From assembly GCA_041859205.1 (NCBI GenBank), contig JBHEKU010000068.1, positions 1 to 26,059 on the forward strand: a stretch of 26,059 bases of DNA, written 5' to 3'. A program made the position numbers and the translations under genes. The notes beneath the pieces are model-generated. The model was given only the letters and a program-made list of their open reading frames with translations, made no database searches and was not told the origin of the DNA. Source of the DNA: JAFDZO01 sp041859205. GTDB taxonomy: Bacteria; Bacteroidota; Ignavibacteria; Tepidaquicellales; Tepidaquicellaceae. This document shows, piece by piece, positions 24,348-26,059 of the stretch (its first letter is position 1; the number at the start of each line of letters is the position of its first letter).

Positions 24348-25625
24348 TTAGTCAATATCTTTTAAAAGATTAAATTCTTTTGCAAGTTCGTAAGTAAGGT
24401 TTCTTCTGTCGTATTCACTTAGCATATCTTCATTTGCAACAGGCAATGTATGCGATTGCTTTGCATCGTAATATTCTTTTATTGCTGTAGCAATTTCAGC
24501 GGGATTCTCTTCATTAATAAATTTTATTGCATTATACTTCTCAAGCATTTTTTTTGTAACGCCTTCAGGTATGCATGCAATAATATTCTTTTTGCTGCCA
24601 ATATATTCTCCAACTTTGCCGGGCATTGCAGCATCTTCATTCTCTCCCCTGGAAATCATAAGGAATAATACATCCGATGCCATTACATATTTCACACAGT
24701 CAACGTGCTCAAGATATCCCGTTATATTAAGATAAGGTTCGATGCCCAGAGTTTTTGCAATATGTAAGTTTTCTTTTGAGAAAGTACCTATGAAACAAAA
24801 CTCAACTTTGTCTTTCAGTTCAGGATATTTTTCAACAAAAGTCTTTATAGCTTCGAAATAAAACTTCGGATTTCTTGTATAAAAGCTCCCCGAATAAGAA
24901 ACTCTGAATTTACTTGTTACGGGTAGTTCTGAATGCGCTGCCTTTTCAAAATCTTCACTGTCAAATCCATGCGTAATAATTTTTATATCATTATACTCTA
25001 TATTTCCGTAGCGTGAAATTATATATTCCTTCACTCTGCGGTTTGTTGTGATAACTTTATTTGCATTATGAAGCACGCCTTTTTCAAGACGCATATTTTT
25101 CAGCTTATGATATGGTGTCGGATAAGTATTAAGCACAGGGCTATCGACCCATGCATCTCTGTAATCTATTACTAAAGGAATTTTATATTTACGTTTTACT
25201 TCCTGCCCTATTAAAAAATCTGTGTAAGGCGGAGCAGTTGCAAACACCAGATCAAAGCCGCCGTACTTATCCCATATCTCATCAATTTTTTTAAGAGCTT
25301 TTTTCTTCCAGCCGATTTTTGAGTCAGGAATAAAAAAGAACTGAGAAACAGTGCTTCTCAATTTTCTCATTTTTTCATTGGGAGCCTTAACAATTATCTT
25401 CGAAGGGTCAAAGTCTTTTGCGCCTGTTCTCTCTATAATTATACCGCTATCCAGCGCTTCCTGAAGAAGTGAGTTATCGACTGCAAAATATTTTTTAGGA
25501 GAATCCGTAAGCACAATAGGCTGCCAGTTAAAATCCTTTAGATACTTTGCAAATTTCAGCGTTCTCTGAACTCCTCCCATGCCCATTGGCGGGAAGTAGT
25601 AAGCTATTATTAAAACTTTATTCAA
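24348..25625 (-). CDS. Group-4 family glycosyltransferase (TTG start)
   Basis: 425 residues with a GT-B fold. The N-terminal domain starts KVLIIAYYFPPMGMGGVQR, the glycine-rich acceptor-side loop typical of GT4 enzymes. The C-terminal domain has VSYSGSFYTRNPKFYFEAI (242-260), an E-x7-E-like region (AAMPGKVGEYIGSKKNI, 332-348) and donor-site strands. It probably transfers a sugar from a nucleotide donor to a surface polysaccharide or lipid, in the cytoplasm at the inner membrane. The start codon is TTG at 25625-25623. The stop codon of the M24 gene is only 3 nt upstream and in the same frame, so no ATG upstream is possible, and translation is probably coupled to the M24 gene. The neighbouring galE-like gene is a plausible source of UDP-sugars. 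Confidence 0.9.
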   Translation of the reverse strand: MNKVLIIAYYFPPMGMGGVQRTLKFAKYLKDFNWQPIVLTDSPKKYFAVDNSLLQEALDSGIIIERTGAKDFDPSKIIVKAPNEKMRKLRSTVSQFFFIPDSKIGWKKKALKKIDEIWDKYGGFDLVFATAPPYTDFLIGQEVKRKYKIPLVIDYRDAWVDSPVLNTYPTPYHKLKNMRLEKGVLHNANKVITTNRRVKEYIISRYGNIEYNDIKIITHGFDSEDFEKAAHSELPVTSKFRVSYSGSFYTRNPKFYFEAIKTFVEKYPELKDKVEFCFIGTFSKENLHIAKTLGIEPYLNITGYLEHVDCVKYVMASDVLFLMISRGENEDAAMPGKVGEYIGSKKNIIACIPEGVTKKMLEKYNAIKFINEENPAEIATAIKEYYDAKQSHTLPVANEDMLSEYDRRNLTYELAKEFNLLKDID

Positions 25626-25628
25626 AAA

Positions 25629-26059
25629 TTATAGAGTGATTAATTCTTTAGGGCTGATGTTAAGTATCTCGCAGCCGTTTTCTTTTACAATAACGTCGTC
25701 TTCTATTCTTACGCCGCCTAAGCCTTCGACATAAATCCCCGGCTCGATTGTTACTATATTATTAACTAAAAGTTTGTAGTCAGTTCTTGGATTTATTGAA
25801 GGACCTTCATGTATATCATATCCCAAACCGTGACCTAAGCCATGTCCGAAATTATCTCCGTATCCTTTTTCTTTTATATATCCTCTTGCATATGAGTCAA
25901 GCTTCTTCACCGCAATACCGGCGCGGACTGCATCGATTGCTCTCAGCTGGGCTTCAAGCACTATATTATATATCTTTTTGCACTCGGCAGGAATTTTACC
26001 GAAGGCAATAGTTCTTGTCATATCAGATTTCATTCCTTCTACTACACATCCGAAATCTA
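25629..26059 (-). CDS. M24 family Xaa-Pro peptidase, C-terminal part (partial at right edge)
   Basis: Only the C-terminal ~143 residues are in the window; the frame is open to the right edge. Reading from the edge: DFGCVVEGMKSDMTRT, then the pita-bread motifs GHGLGHGLGYDIHEGP, IEPGIYVEGLGGVRIEDD. The five metal ligands of M24 enzymes can be placed: Asp in DFG, Asp in SDMT, His in GHGLGYDIH, Glu in IEPG and Glu in RIED. The spacing and the repeated GHGLGHGLG fit Xaa-Pro aminopeptidase/dipeptidase (PepP/PepQ-like) rather than methionine aminopeptidase. It probably cleaves peptides with proline in second position in the cytoplasm. It ends 3 nt before the TTG start of the glycosyltransferase gene, so the two are likely co-translated. 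Confidence 0.92.
   Translation of the reverse strand, partial: DFGCVVEGMKSDMTRTIAFGKIPAECKKIYNIVLEAQLRAIDAVRAGIAVKKLDSYARGYIKEKGYGDNFGHGLGHGLGYDIHEGPSINPRTDYKLLVNNIVTIEPGIYVEGLGGVRIEDDVIVKENGCEILNISPKELITL

Overview
This window is AT-rich chromosomal DNA from a bacterium of the Bacteroidota/Chlorobiota/Ignavibacteriota group, most likely an ignavibacterial or related lineage. The evidence is a T9SS-type C-terminal sorting domain on a secreted protease, promoter boxes of the Bacteroidetes type (TAnnTTTG) in front of the rRNA genes, a general lack of strong Shine-Dalgarno sequences, and the character of the 16S fragment. The phylum-level placement is inference; the 16S fragment was read by eye and not aligned to a database.

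Layout. Positions 1-906 are the 5' part of a 16S rRNA gene on the minus strand, running off the left edge. Its upstream region (907-1857) holds two tandem promoter/boxA modules and then a gene-free stretch with a dispersed 'accacagag' repeat and a cluster of four palindromic hairpins. From 1858 to 9223 the minus strand carries a large T9SS-secreted subtilase with FG-GAP-like repeats, a small membrane-anchored protein of unknown function, an S41 (IRBP-like) peptidase with a clear terminator, and a MarR-GNAT fusion regulator. A DinB-family protein is divergent from the MarR-GNAT gene, and two related palindromes lie in the shared intergenic region. A minus-strand pair (amidohydrolase followed by an M1 lipoprotein peptidase) is convergent with DinB. 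Next come two plus-strand genes: a small exported protein and a cobalamin-binding plus activation half of methionine synthase. They converge on a second subtilase that is co-directional with an outer-membrane beta-barrel protein.

From 18192 to the right edge everything is on the minus strand. In transcription order the genes are an M24 Xaa-Pro peptidase (partial), a group-4 glycosyltransferase (TTG start), PurD, a GalE-like epimerase, the MeaB GTPase, a frameshifted DUF6886-family gene, and a PpiD-like membrane-anchored peptidyl-prolyl isomerase that ends at a strong intrinsic terminator. Gaps in the M24-to-MeaB segment are 3-35 nt, so it is probably one housekeeping operon.

The gene content suggests a heterotroph with much extracellular and periplasmic proteolysis (two S8, one S41, one M1, one M24 enzyme) and cobalamin-dependent metabolism (split MetH; MeaB implying methylmalonyl-CoA mutase elsewhere). 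I found no phage, CRISPR array, transposase or clearly new defence-type system. The most notable items are the MetH half-protein, the single-base frameshift in the DUF6886 gene, the duplicated rRNA promoter/boxA modules, the complementary-loop hairpin cluster, and the paired palindromes between the MarR-GNAT and DinB genes.
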